From assembly GCA_003254905.1 (NCBI GenBank), contig QANU01057582.1:3310-67309 (forward strand): a DNA stretch of 64,000 nt, written 5' to 3'. The position numbers were made by a program, and so were the translations under genes. Source of the DNA: Nissolia schottii (taxonomy: Eukaryota; Streptophyta; Magnoliopsida; Fabales; Fabaceae). Positions 35,735 to 48,300 of the stretch are shown one piece after another (the first letter of the stretch is position 1; each line of letters starts with the position of its first letter). The notes beneath the pieces were generated by a model that was not told the origin of the DNA, ran no database searches, and worked only from the letters and a program-made list of their open reading frames with translations.

Positions 35735-37850
35735 TTGGATGAGCTTCCCTCTTGTGGGATTTACTTCCATCTTAACTTTTGATGTATAGCTGATTGACTA
35801 TCAAAGAACACTTTAACAGACTTGACAAGGACATGAAACTCTATTAAGAGTTGTTGAAGCCACACTATTTTGCTTGTAGCAGCAGACATGGCCCTATACT
35901 CTGCCTCAGTTGAAGAACGAGCCATGGTGGTCTGTCTTTTTTACTTCCAGGAGATTAAGGAATCACCGAGGAACGTACAATAAGCAGTGGTTGATCTTCT
36001 AGAGTCCACACAACTTCCCCAATCAGCATGTGGGTATGGTGAGAGCTGTACACCAGAATCAGCAGGAAAATAAAGCCCTTGGCCAGGGTTTGATTTAAGG
36101 TATCTTAGCAAATAATGGACAGCAGCTAGATGAACATCACTAGGCTTAGATACAAAATGGCTCAATTTGTTGACAGCATAAGAAATATCAGGCCTAGAGA
36201 TTGTTAAGTAAGACAACTTTCCTATGAGGCATCTGTACAAACTGCCATCAAGCAAAGGAGTGTCATCATCGATGCTTAATTTGGATCCTTAAAAAGAGAA
36301 GTAGGCTTACTGCCAATGTAACCAATGTCCTCTAGTAAGGAAAGTGCATACTTTCTCTGGTTTAATGATATCCCCTTTGTAGTCCGGGCAATTTCCAAAC
36401 CAAGAAAATATCTCAGGATTCCTAAGTCCTTCAATTTAAAAGCATCTTTTAACCGATTTTTGACAACATTGAGAATGGAAGGAGTTGGGTCTGCTAGGAT
36501 GGTATCATCGACATAAACGAGAATGATGATAAAAGATTCATTGCAGCTCTTGGTAAACAAAGAATAGTCACTCTTTGATTGAGTAAAACCAAAACCAGTG
36601 AGAGCTGTAGAAAACTTATTGAACCATTGTCTAGATGCCTGTTTAAGACCATAGATGGATTTGTTCAATCGACAAACCAATTTCTCCCCCTGAGCTGCGA
36701 CTTGTGAGGGTTTATATTCAAGTGGCTATGACATGTAAATCTCTTCAAATAAGTCACCATTTAGGAAGGCATTGTTTACATCCAATTGGAATAAATGCCA
36801 ATGCTTAATGGCAACAAAGGCTAGCAAAACTCTCACAGCAGTGAGCTTAGCTACAGGAGAGAAAGTTTCTATGTAATCTACTCCTGCTTGCTGTGTAAAT
36901 CCCTGAGCCAATAAACATGCCTTATGTCAAGCAACACTTCCATCTTGATTGTACTTAACTTTGAAAACCCAACGGCAGCCAATAGGGGTCTTATTATCAG
37001 GCAAAGGTTGAACAGCCCAAGTATCATTTGTGAGCATGGCCTGCAATTCATCATCCATTGCAGCTTGCCACTCTGGATATCTGATGGCCTGATGCTAGAA
37101 CTGAGGTTCAAAAACTGCAGTGGTTGCGTTAATGTACTCCAAGTATGAAGAGGATAGTCTATGATAAGAAACAAAATTGGCAACAGGATAAGGGTGTGTA
37201 GCAGAGCTGGCACAGGTGTAGTCCTGTAATTAGGATGGAGTTATTGAAATTCTGCTAGATCTCATCACAGGAGGATTAGGTGCAGCATTGTCTTGCTGAG
37301 AAGCAGTATGAACAGGAGGTGTATGAACAGAAGGCTCATCAATAGAAGAGAAGTCAGGTGGAGGAGTTGGAATTACACACTCAGGGAAAATGTTAGCCCG
37401 AGGTTGAGAATGAAAACTGTGAAAAGGGTAAGATTCCTCATGGAAAACAAATCCCTAGAAATCTGAAAAGTTTTGGTATTGAGATTGTAAACTTCATAGC
37501 CTTCGTAACCATTAGGATAGCCAAGAAAAACACAAGGAGAGGCTCTTGGGCTAAACTTAGTCCTTGATGATGGCAAGGTAGAAGCAAAACAAAGACAACC
37601 AAAAAATTTCAATAGGGAATAGTCAGGATACGTATGATAGAGGAGGTTATAAGTAGTGTATAGAGAGTGTAGTAGTACAAAGGCCATGACCCAGTTGTTA
37701 ACTACTGTCTCACTGATTATATCATCATTATCATTGAAAGAAAAGTTCTCTTTCTGTTGTATGTCTTTGTGCCTATCCATATGATTGTACAGCAAGTTGT
37801 GTATATGAGTTGACAAAATTTCCTCCTTGCTTTCTTGTTTCGCTTTGGAA
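35735..37850 (-). pseudogene. Copia retrotransposon pol fragment
   Basis: Minus-strand pieces appear in pol order. Post-integrase sequence includes CVFLGYPNGYEGYEVYNLNT at 37373-37816. Reverse transcriptase is split over 36726-37213 and 36276-36680, with the catalytic VYVDD motif and SIYGLKQASRQWF. The RNase H region at 35735-36255 includes GKLSYLTISRPDISYAVNKL and STEAEYRAM. Frameshifts and stops divide every part and neither LTR nor gag is present, so it is a 5'- and 3'-truncated relic. It lies antisense to the membrane-protein gene, probably within its first intron. Confidence 0.88.
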
Positions 37851-37863
37851 ATCTGGAAAGTAA

Positions 37864-37993
37864 GGGTCAGTTTGGTTTTTGTTTACATTTTCTGTTTTCA
37901 TTTCATGTTTTCACTAATTTTTTTTTTTTACAAAGTCTTGAAAAACAGAAAATATATTAAAAACATAAAATGAAAACTAAATCAAACCGGGCA
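37864..37993. mobile_element. Small hAT-like MITE
   Basis: GTCAGTTTGGTTTTTGTTTA at the left is mirrored by AAACTAAATCAAACCGGGC at the right, with complementary TTTTCTGTTTTCATTT and GAAAAACAGAAAAT inside. It ends about 75 bases before the exon at 38070. Confidence 0.5.
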
Positions 37994-38069
37994 TAAAGGT
38001 TATATATTGTATCCAACATGTGTCTTTTCTCCTGAAATATACTGATTGATTTGACTTGTATTGTAACAG

Positions 38070-40613
38070 GGAGATCCTGTATGGGCCATCAGTACTGACA
38101 CAATTAACTCTCTTGTGGGACTTTCTCTCAATTTCTTTTTCATATTGCCTTTCATGAACTTTGGTACGTTCACCTAATTCTGGTTAAACTTAATAAATGA
38201 TAACTGAGTTGATTGCTTTGCTTTCTTCGTGGATGTTCTTTTAACTTGTAAACTCATAGCATTCCATTCTCAGATAAGAATAGCTAATATTTTCATTACT
38301 TTGATCTTTTTCCCATTATTCCTTTTATATATACATGTGTCTCTGTGTGTCTGTGTGTGTGTTTGTCAATAAAATGATTTTGTCACTTTGTTTCATGAGA
38401 AGACTATTGTCTTTTAGCTACTTACCAGTTTGTGAATTGGACATAATCACGAAGAAATAATTTCCTGATTCTAAATATCTCTTAGCGATTATTGAAATAG
38501 TTCTTCCCCTTTTTTTGTCGTCCTTTCCTTTTCTATTGGGGGACACTTGGAGTGAGGCAGCTTGCTGTTACTATGTGGTCTCAGTTTGATTTTTGCTCTT
38601 TGATTCCTTTCCTCCATGTATATATGAAAAGTCAACATTGGCAAACCCTTATATTGTCATTTAATGCAGACATATCCTGATGCCATGCCACGCAACACTA
38701 CAGGCTAATTGCTATATGCTCCTATGGAATTGATCCTACATGGATGACTTTTAGTGAACCCTACACAATATGCTGCATTCTCTATAAGAAAAATACACAT
38801 AAGTGATGTTCAAGTTGATTCCAAATATATGATTTGGCTATATTCTCCTTTATGTGTGATGTTATTTAGTAAAAAAGCAACATGTGGAACTTCAAGTCTG
38901 ATATTAGGTCTCGAGTTTTTCAGAACTGAAAATTGATCCCTTTTATTTTTTGACGTGATGTAGTGGTGGAATTATTGGGAATATTCTGTTTGTGATTTTC
39001 AAATTTTATTTTATTTTATTTTTCTTTTTATTTCGGGCTATCCTTTCTCTTTAATGATTTCTGCACTGACCATTTGGCAGAGTAGTTGGCATTCATCTGA
39101 TTGGGGCCCCAGTTCTTCATCCTGTAAGTACCGTTTTGCAATGTAAATATTATTGGATCCAAATTTACACCAAACGATTGGAAGTGCCCCCAATGATGGA
39201 AAATTTTCTTGCTTCAGATGTCTGAAGGACTATTTAACTTTGTGATTGCATGGACGCTTATGTTTGCCCCTTTGCTATACACTGATCATAATAGAGATAG
39301 ATACAAGGGTTCTCTGGATGTACTCTGGGGCCTGCAAATGTTCCTGACAAACAGTATGTTTCTTTTATACAGCTCTCTTTGCATGACATATCTTTTCTCT
39401 ACCATGATCTCCATTCACAACCACAACTTCTCCAGTTAATTATTTCTAATATTAGAATAGACAGAGTGGTGACTAGTATGGTCTCAGTATCAATCTTAAT
39501 CTTTCAGATTAAAAAACTGATATGCACCACAAGCATGTTCTCTCTATAAATGAAGTACATTACTTCATGTAAAGAGCGGCCCAATGAACAAGACTTAACA
39601 CCTAATGGGGTCTGGGTAAAATAGATGTATGCAGCCTTACCTCTAGGTCACAAGGTAACGACCTTATTGTTGCACTGAGGCTCGCCCTCTAAGTACATTA
39701 CTTCATTTACAATAAAAGGAAAAAAAGCTACATCATTTTTCCTGGGTTATGTCAACTTATAATTAAACTGCTTTGCAATCATCCATGTTTCATATTCTGA
39801 TGAGAGCAAATGCTCTATGTGATCTACGGTTAAATGTAAGCTCTGACATTTGTCCAGGGTTTCCTAGATTCCTGCTGATAGTTCATAGGGGCAAGACAGT
39901 TCACCCACTGACAGATGTACAACTTCTACTCATTGTATTTGTAGCTGCTCCCAACTCTTGCCATCACTGCTAATAGGCAGTGTGTGTATTTGTAAAAGAA
40001 TTTCATTGTCAGTAGTGATTAACAAATTTAGAATTAAATTAGAAAAAAGGGGAACCGTAAGTTGAATGAAGTTACTATGATATTCAAGTATACGAAGTCC
40101 ATGTATGTTTTAATGTCAACTTATTTTTTCTTCATGTATGAATCATGATCTATGATGTAATTGAGGTCTTTGCGTATGCTGACACTCTTGTTTATGATGC
40201 CAGCATTTTTGATCCCATACATGGCAATCCGATTGAACGATGCTGACGACAGTGGTCCAAGCAAACGGTCTCAATTGGGTTCTGTGATGACAAACGGTGC
40301 CTCATTTGTTGGACTGATTGGTGGGATCACATGTCTTCTGTCTCTATTATGGGCTCTGTTTGGTAGAATGGATGCAAATTTTGGGGGCATAGCGGACAGA
40401 TGGGAATTCTTGGTCAGTTACCTTGGATCAGAAAGGCTGGCCTATGCCTTCATATGGGATATATGTCTGTACATGATTTTCCAGCCTTGGTTAATTGGTG
40501 ACAACCTCCTGAATGTTCAGGAAGGCAAGGTTGTTTTAGTAAAGTATCTTAGATATGTACCCGTGGTTGGCTTAATTGCCTATCTTCTTTGCTTGGAGCC
40601 CGAAGAGGTGTAA
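38070..40613 (+). CDS. Uncharacterised multi-pass membrane protein (5' end missing)
   Basis: Four exons (38070-38163, 39083-39123, 39218-39353, 40204-40613) join in frame with GT-AG introns into 226 residues without a start codon. Hydrophobic segments lie in INSLVGLSLNFFFILPF, LFNFVIAWTLMFAPLLY, VLWGLQMFLTNTFLIPYMA, SFVGLIGGITCLLSLLWALF and VPVVGLIAYLLCL, so at least five membrane spans. I do not recognise the family; the pattern suggests a conserved plant protein, plausibly in plastid membranes if the exon at 33020 belongs to it. The end is uncertain: GAGGTGTAAGTG at 40605-40616 can be read as a stop or as a GTAAGT splice donor. Transposons occupy three introns. Confidence 0.7.
39553..39706 (-). 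mobile_element. Au-type SINE with perfect 16-bp target duplication
   Basis: AAGTACATTACTTCAT occurs at 39553-39568 and again at 39691-39706. The 122 bases between, read on the minus strand, begin AGAGGGCGAGCCTCAGTGCA, continue GTTACCTTGTGACCTAGAGG and AAGGCTGCATACATCTATTT, and end CCAGACCCCATTAGGTG then GGGCCGCTCTTT. This is the tRNA-derived Au SINE pattern found across flowering plants. It lies in the intron between exons 39353 and 40204 of the membrane-protein gene, antisense to it. Confidence 0.88.
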
Positions 40614-40699
40614 GTGTTTAGTCAGTTTATTATGCACTGGAGTTTTTCAGCCAAATTTCTCACTTGAACATTTTGATTCAAACATATGCTAATCCAAAT

Positions 40700-42000
40700 A
40701 CACTTATTTTATATTTCCTGCTTGGGGGTAATACGAACTTAAAGATCCGTCATGGATTCTCGTAAGGGGTGTTTTTGAGGGCGATCCGTTATTGAAGTGC
40801 ATGTAGTAATATGAAAAATAATAAGACCAATCTAGGTAAAATGCGCAAGGTTTGTAAGGAACTGGTTATCGATCAATTCTGTAAAGGACAATGGGATATG
40901 TACTTGGGTACTAATAGGAGGCAAAGCTCTTCACTCATTTATATAGAAAGAGTTAATTAAATTAGTTGTGTTAGTTAGATAAGGAAAGTTAGTTATGTTA
41001 GTTAGTTAGCTTTTACAGAAAGCAACTGCAGACCATGTATATATATGAGTAATGCTCTCCATAATGAGATGATTTTTCCCTTTCTTTTCTCACAATTCTG
41101 TTATGGTATAATTCGCAAAACAGCTTCTGCTCTTTTTGTTCCTTTCCATTTCTTCATCTCCTTCAATTTCTTGAGAATTCTTCAAGCGTTCTTGTAGGTT
41201 CTATCATAAAGTCTCAGATTCTTGAATTTTTTTTTCAAGCAATTCCTTGAGATTCTATTGATAGTTGCAGGTTTTAGCCTTTTCTTGATTCGTCGATTTT
41301 TCTTTTCTCTTGCTTCCATGGATGTGATGGCTACTGACATTGGCAAGCTCCATAGCTGAAAACTCCACTTTTTTCAATTCAAAGGTTCCTATCCAGGACA
41401 CCACTCAAGATTTTTCCTCTCCTTACTATTTGCATCCTAATGAGAATTCATCATTAGTTCTTGTTTCCATTCTTCTTAATGGTGCCGATTACCATAGTTG
41501 GTCCCGTGCTATGTGTATGGCACTTCTCTCCAAGAATAAGGCGTGATTCATTGATGGATCCATATCCATGCCTGATCCCAATTCTTCTCTTTATGGACAA
41601 TGGGAACGATGCAACCACATGGTTCTATCTTGGCTAATCTGTTCGGTTGATCCTTCAATTGCTCAAAGCATCTTATGGCTTGACAACGCTCATGAGGTGT
41701 GGACTGAGCTTAAGGAACAATTTTCACAAGGCGACTTGCTTTGAATTGCATATTTACATGAAGAAATCTCTGCCTTGCGACAAGGAGATTCTTCAGTCAC
41801 GAAATTCTTCGCTAACTTGAAAGTTCTATGGGATGAATTAGATATGTTTCGGCCCATTCCTGTGTGCAAATGTGCTGTTCAATGTAAATTGGTGCATTTC
41901 TTGAGTTAAAGACTGGCATGAATGCTGATCGTGGCATCAAGTTCCTCAAAGGGCTCAATGAGGCATATCACACAGTCTGATCTTAGGTTCTTTTAATGGA
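40700..42000 (+). mobile_element. Copia LTR end and decayed gag
   Basis: TTAGTTAGTTAGC-type LTR sequence to about 41105 is followed by TTATGGTATAATTCGC, a decayed TGGTATCAGAGC primer site. From 41340 the plus strand reads SPYYLHPNENSSLVLVSILL and NGADYHSWSRAMCMALLSKN, then WTELKEQFSQGDLL, typical of the Copia gag (DUF4219/UBN2). In-frame stops occur at about 41545, 41743 and 41907. Pol is missing. The LTR's left end is not clear. Confidence 0.7.
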
Positions 42001-42009
42001 TCCTCTCCC

Positions 42010-42690
42010 ACCTCTTAATCGCATTTCTCCTTAGTATTACGACATGAAAGGTAGCTGTGGTACGAAAATGCTTCTAATGCAAAGCTCTTTCTTAAGTGCC
42101 AAACAGACAAGGACCAAGGCGGGTGCTTCGCGCAGGTTGGACAGCTAGGAAAGGAGGGTGTCTTCCCTGAGAATTGTGCACCTGTCTGCTGACTACCTCT
42201 ACTCTGTGTTGTGCATACTGAGTGGGTTATGAGAAAACTACCCATCCAAAAAAGGTTAGCAGAGGACCCTGCTGGCTTAGGCTTTGCCCTGTATTGGAGC
42301 TGGTGAAGGTAACTTGCTGTTTGACTCTCTTTCTTTCACTAGAGGCCTTCTGAGCGATCAAACTGGTTTCGATCCAGATGGCAGCATTAACGATCTCTGG
42401 ATAAGATGACCTGTCCACATGTGTGGACAGACCCACTTGGTACTGAGTAGGGAGGCTGCCTACGAAGCGTCAAACCTTCTCCCTGTTTGTCATCAGAAAT
42501 TAATCGGAGGCCTGACTTAGATAGGTGAAATGTTTGTTGTATTCCACCACCGTCATCCCGGGGGTAAGCTTCAGCTGTAGGAACTCATCCACTAAGAGAT
42601 CCATGATGCTAGTAGGGAGGAACCTCTTGTAGAGCTCAATCGAAAATTCCTCCCACAAGAGCGGAGGTCCGCTCTCACCTGTTCGTTCTT
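42010..42690 (-). pseudogene. Gypsy retrotransposon gag fragment
   Basis: On the minus strand, FSIELYKRFLPTSIMDLLVD, LTPGMTVVEYNKHFTYLSQA, then RFVGSLPTQYQVGLSTHV matches the retrotransposon gag domain of Ty3/Gypsy elements. A zinc-knuckle-like CPTCAKHPPW remnant follows at about 42120-42150. It carries stops and is directly adjacent to the Copia gag, opposite in strand, so two different elements were brought together. Confidence 0.7.
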
Positions 42691-43697
42691 AAAACAAAAA
42701 TCTCAAACATTGAAATAATCGCAAGAAAACCCCATATGAAACCTAACAAAATTGCAATCAAACGAGAAAACCTAAAATAGAACATGCTTGATGCTTTTGT
42801 GATCAGAGGTTTGTGCACTCCTCCTTCCTCCTATGCAACAACTTTTTATTATGTGCTGCTTGCTTCTTCTTTTTTTTAGATGTAGTTTGTGTGCAAATGA
42901 ATTTCGTTTTTAGAAGAATGGTGAGAGGGAATGAGAGAGTTGTGGGTTTCGAATGATGGGAAGGAAGAGAACTGGATTTAGAATATGACCATAAATGTGA
43001 GAAGCGCGAATGATTTTACACTAAAATCGCATGTACACGTGCTTTCAAAAGGGAGTAGGGATTGTAGGTGTGGAAGGTGGTTGAAAAGTACGAAGATGGG
43101 CCCTGAACATATTAATCTCGCGGATGACAATATGGTGACAAGTTAGTGGTGTACATGTAGGGGCGTTGATAACTAAAAAGCAACTAACACCCTCACAAAA
43201 CTATCGGCATGCTTTATGATATTCACCAAAAGAGTTAATACACAGACAATTATCTTTTAATCAAACTTATGACTAATAAAAATATATTTTCTTTTTTGGA
43301 AATTCTTAATTATTTTAAAATTAAGAAGAAAAAAAAAGTCTTGACGTGCGTTTAAGAATTTTATTTTGATATATTATCTTTATAATTTTTTTAATACAGT
43401 CTTTTAGTAATCATGTCATTAAATTCTATTTAACTCTAACCACAACTACATTATAAGTCATATAAATTAATGACTTTTTTGGTTAACTACGTAAAATATT
43501 TTAGACCAACAAAATTAATCTCTAGATTTAATAAATTTACTTAAATTAATAAATTTAGGATTTTACTAGCAATTGTTGAAAAAGAAAAAATCGTAAATTT
43601 GTATTGAAAAATTAAAATTTCTATGTTTCTAATGAACAATAAAAATTCATAATTTTACAATTATATATTATATAACAATCGCATACCAACATAATTT
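42691..43697. other. AT-rich spacer
   Basis: No gene, RNA or strong repeat structure recognised. Confidence 0.5.
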
Positions 43698-43831
43698 GGG
43701 CATGTTTGATTTGTATTATTTTCACCTTAAAATGATAAATTTGATTCCCACTACATGTGTGTAGGAAATAAAAAGTTTTATACTTCCACCAAACAAGTTT
43801 AGGAGTCCCATATTAAAACTCAAACATGCCT
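43698..43831. mobile_element. Small MITE next to the ALMT duplicate
   Basis: GGGCATGTTTGATTTGTATT at the left mirrors the right end, whose reverse reads AGGCATGTTTGAGTTTTAAT. The interior is AT-rich and without a frame. It stops a few bases before the ALMT-derived segment. Confidence 0.5.
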
Positions 43832-43844
43832 AAAAATGTTCGAT

Positions 43845-44100
43845 CTCCAATGATTCCTTGATCTCTTTCCCTCTTCCACCATTGCACCACAAAGTTCTCC
43901 TTTGATCTAATCTAACCACAACAACGGCTTGCCATTACCAAAACGCAACCCAATATCATATTCACCGTTCTCTCTCTATGTACGTGATTTTTCTTAACAC
44001 AGAAATTCTTCTGGGTCAAAGAAAATGACTACAAAGATTGGATACTTAAGACAACTTCGAAGAGAGGAGCAAGGAGAGGTTCCTCTCAACTACAACGACC
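43845..44100 (+). pseudogene. Decayed partial copy of ALMT promoter, leader and first codons
   Basis: This segment matches 45205-45462 almost base for base over about 256 bases: CTTGATCTCTTTCCCTCTTC, TTTGATCTAATCTAACC, ACAACGGCTTGCCATTACCA, and the start region AAAATGACTACAAAGATTGG (ATG at 44025). A 2-base deletion shifts the frame within the first ten codons and homology ends before the first intron. Many differences change CG in the intact copy to CA or TG here. It is a promoter-plus-exon-1 fragment of a tandem duplication, not a functional gene. Confidence 0.85.
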
Positions 44101-45204
44101 CAAATAAAACATGCATTTCAACTTCCATTGAAAATAAATAATTTTTTTTTCAATAATCATAAACTCTTTACAATAAATACAAGTATACATGTAAAATACG
44201 CGGCTAGTCCGAAGATTTTATCTATATACAATTGGAACACTTCAGACAATGACTTGATTACAAAATAAAATAAATAAATCTAACATATCTTATGAATAGC
44301 TTCTCCTCAACGTGATTATTAACTTAAAAATTCTAACGTCACTTTAACTGACCATGATCTCCATGCGTTATTACTTCTACATCCTAACCTGCAATTGAGG
44401 GGGGGAGGTTGATGGGTGAGAACTATGGGGAGAGTCTCAATGAGCGAGCAATCACCCACGACACACACGTGACATACATATGCAATAACATAGTAATACA
44501 TAGTAATATTATACACACACACACACAAAAATATCATGATATAACAATAACAACATGAAGAATAATATAACTTTCATAAAAACATTTAAAACCAATAATA
44601 GTTGGGGAGCTATCTAGATATATAGACGAATCTGTGCATTACAGTTTAGTTGTTCTTGAGAAGTCTGTGTTTTATGGTCTTACCCTAATGACATGATACA
44701 TGATATATGATACATAAGACATGACATAGGGCCCCACAGGTTGCCTATGCTCGGGCTTCTGAGTCTTGCCCTTCTACATAAACCCTATTTTACGTTACGA
44801 TCGTATAAAGTGTATCAGAGTCAACGTAAAATTTAATTATATCCTATATCTCACTCCTATGAAAAGAATTTAATTAAAGTAACATTATCATGATAACGGA
44901 TAACTGACAACTAAAATAACTCTGAAATAATTGAATTAACGGACATAATTATAACATGAACATACACATGTAATATGATGATCTTAATGCAATAAAACAA
45001 TTGTCACATGACTTTTCTAAAAATGTTTTCATGATATTCTAAAATATTTTTTATAAATAATTTTGTAAACATTTTCATAAACAAAATAAACACATTCCTA
45101 TAAAAGATTTTAATAAAATAATTTCATAAAAGCTTTCCTAAAATAAGTTCTTATTTTTTTTTTATAAAAACATAAAAAATAATGAATAAAATAAAAATGT
45201 GGGA
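44101..45204. other. Spacer between ALMT copy and ALMT gene
   Basis: AT-rich with a short CA repeat at about 44515-44525. No coding exons of ALMT were found here, so the duplicate stops at 44100. Confidence 0.5.
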
Positions 45205-45383
45205 CTCCAACGCTTCCTTGATCTCTTTCCCTCTTCCGCCGTCGCGCCAAAAACTCCCCTTTGATCTAATCTAACCGCAACAACGGCTTGCCATTACCAA
45301 AACGCAACCCGTCAACATATTCGCCGTTCTCTCCATCCGTACGTCATTTTTCTTAACGCAGAAATTCTTGCGAGTCAAAGAAA

Positions 45384-48300
45384 ATGGCTACAAAGATTGG
45401 ATCCTTCAGTCACAACTTCGCGGAGCGGGGCAAGGAGAGGCTCCTCTCAAGGATAGACACCCTCAATTCGGGGCTCAACGGCGGCAACGGCAACCGCGAC
45501 CACCCCAAGGTAAGGCTTTGCGATGGCATCCGCGAGTTCTTCTTGAAGCTTCATGAGATGGGTCGCTCCGACCCGCGGAAGGTGAGGTTCGCCATGAAAG
45601 CAGGGCTCGCTTTGGGCCTCGTTTCACTCTTAATATACATCAAGGACGACCAGCTCGGCAAGTACTCCATCTGGGCGATCCTCACCGTCGTCGTGGTTTT
45701 TGAATTTAGCGTAGGTATTAGTTTTGGTCTTATGGGTTTGATTTTAATTTTCGATTCATTTCGGTTACTTGACAATGAAGTTTCTTTTTTTCTCAATCAA
45801 TTAATTAACTAATTTTGGGTTTAGGTGCAACCCTTGTTAAAGGGTTCAATCGCTCTTTGGGAACGATTTTGGCTGGAGGACTTGCTTTCTGTATTGCGCA
45901 ATTATCCGTTTTGGCTGGCAAGTTTGAGGAACCTATTATTATAACCAGCATATTTATTGCAGGTATGGCATCTTTCGTACATTTGAAGAAAATTGATTAT
46001 GGGTTTGTTTTAACTTTTAATCAATGCCATCTTCGTTGGGATGATGTTTGGAAAATGATTCTTCCTCACTGCATAATCTAACATCAGTTTTACACTAAGT
46101 GAGTGTGTCGGTTATTGTTGATAGGCATCTAAAGCCTACGCACCTTGTTATTCAATAACATGATGTGAAATGTTGATGTGCATTTAACTTTATTGGAGCT
46201 TCTGTGCTTGGTTGCTGTGCAGGATTTTGTGCGAGCTATGTGAAGCTGCACCCTACTATGAAGTCATACGAATATGGCTTTCGAGTGTTTTTGTTGACAT
46301 TTTGTATTGTACTGGTATCTGGGAGAACCAGTAGGGAATTTTTCATCATAACTCTTTACAGATTAATTCTTATTGCTATGGGTGCCGGAGTATGCTTATT
46401 TGTAAATATTTTCATATATCCCATTTGGTCTGGAGAGGATCTACACAAGTTAGTGGTGAAAAATTTCAATGGAGTTGCGGCGTCTTTAGAAGGTTTGGTC
46501 AAATTTACTCGTGTCTCACATCTAAGGCACTTGTTTGTGTTGCTTTTGCCTAGTTGAGATGGATTTGATTTGGCCTTGCTATTGTCACTCTGACCTGGTT
46601 CCTGTGTTACTTTGTTTAGGTTGTGTTAATGGGTACCTGCAATGTGTGGAATATGAAAGGGTACCTTCGAAAATTCTTGTTTATCAAGCCTCTGATGACC
46701 CACTTTACCGTGGCTATAGAGCCGCAGTGCAATCGTCAAGCCAAGAAGAGACTCTGGTATTCATATTTCACTTGTGTATCTTCTCTTCTTGAAAAATCTA
46801 AATAATATCATAGCCGCTGCATGCCTGCACTTTACTATGTTATTAACCCTTGTAGTTAGATTTTGCGTTATGGGAGCCACCTCACGGACGATACAAGATG
46901 TTCAACTATCCTTGGAGAAGCTATGTCAAAGTTAGCGGAGCTCTGAGGCATTGTGCTTTCACGGTCATGGCAATGCATGGATGTATACTTTCAGAAATAC
47001 AGGTGAAAGGAACCTTTAACTATTGTGATATGAATTTAGTGTCAAAAACATTGTATTTTGTCTTAATTTCTCTATGCTACCTTGTCTTTTCTAACGGAAG
47101 AAAATCTTGTCTGGACTTTTGGTTTGTTATTATTGGCTCTATTTGCTATAAATTGATCCCACTTCGTCTGCATGATTTGTACTGTTTTCAACTATTCCTT
47201 CCATGAACTCATTGTTGGTTAGCTAGCTAGGACCATTCTATCGATTGCTAAGATGTTTCATAGTAGATAATTAGTAATTATCATGCTAAAATATCAATAG
47301 CCAAATAGTTAGGCTAGCCATGAATTTACTTCCTATTGCACTTTTGCACCATATATAATGTTGATGGGTACCTAAGTATTGATATGTTGAACCTACTGAA
47401 TCTAAGCTAACACATGCTACACTCTTCCTTTACCTTGCTAAAAATTCAACATAGAATAGAGCGGTACCATCCTTCGTTTTATCATTTGGAACCACGTGCC
47501 TTTTCATGCCATATCCCACCTATGCTCTACATATCTCTTACACATTTTGCTCCTAGTCTTCCTCTTTAAAATTTCCTTGCTCTGTCACTAGTCAGACATA
47601 ACTCTAACCCATCATTCTTCATCTATCAAAGTCCAAAACAAAGCTTAAACACTTAGTCCAAAAGAGAACCGCCATACTATCCATGTTTGTTGCTGGCGAC
47701 AATTCTGGCGAGCGACGCCACCATGGGAAGTGCCTCAATGTCCGCAACCAAACCTCATAGCCGCCCCATAAATCAAGCCTTCGCTGATTGTGCTTGCCGG
47801 AGCATTTCTGGCCTGTTCTTGGACGCACCGCCTTTGCTTGTTGCCGTTGATGCCTCTGCTTATAGCTATAGTGTTTAGACCGTGAGTGAGGAGGGGACCT
47901 TTTAGTGATTTTGGTGCTTCATTCCCAGTGCTCACCAATGTGGCTACACTAATTGTTTCCATCTCTCACGAGTTGCTCACCACTGGCAACAACATTATTC
48001 CTTATTCCAGTAGTTTCGGAACTCTATTTCATGGAATATCAGATCCTTTCACCGTTCGTACTAAATTAAGGTGTCACCGTCATATATCCCTCGACCCCTC
48101 TGATCCACAAGTATACCTCCACCCATACATATCTTTGCAAGAAAACAAAGGGAGATCCACTTGCTATAATCAGTTTATTCTCTAATAGTCCTCCACAGTC
48201 CATATAGCCAAGGTAGTTAAAAATTTGCTTAACGATTAAAAGTGATAACTTTTACGCTTTTATATCTAAAAAATGCTTTAGATGTTATACAAAAACAGAG

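Noticed and set aside
47619..48185. Overlapping open frames on both strands in ALMT intron 5
   Set aside because: No recognised domain, no start or splice context, and the flanking ALMT exons join in frame across this interval.
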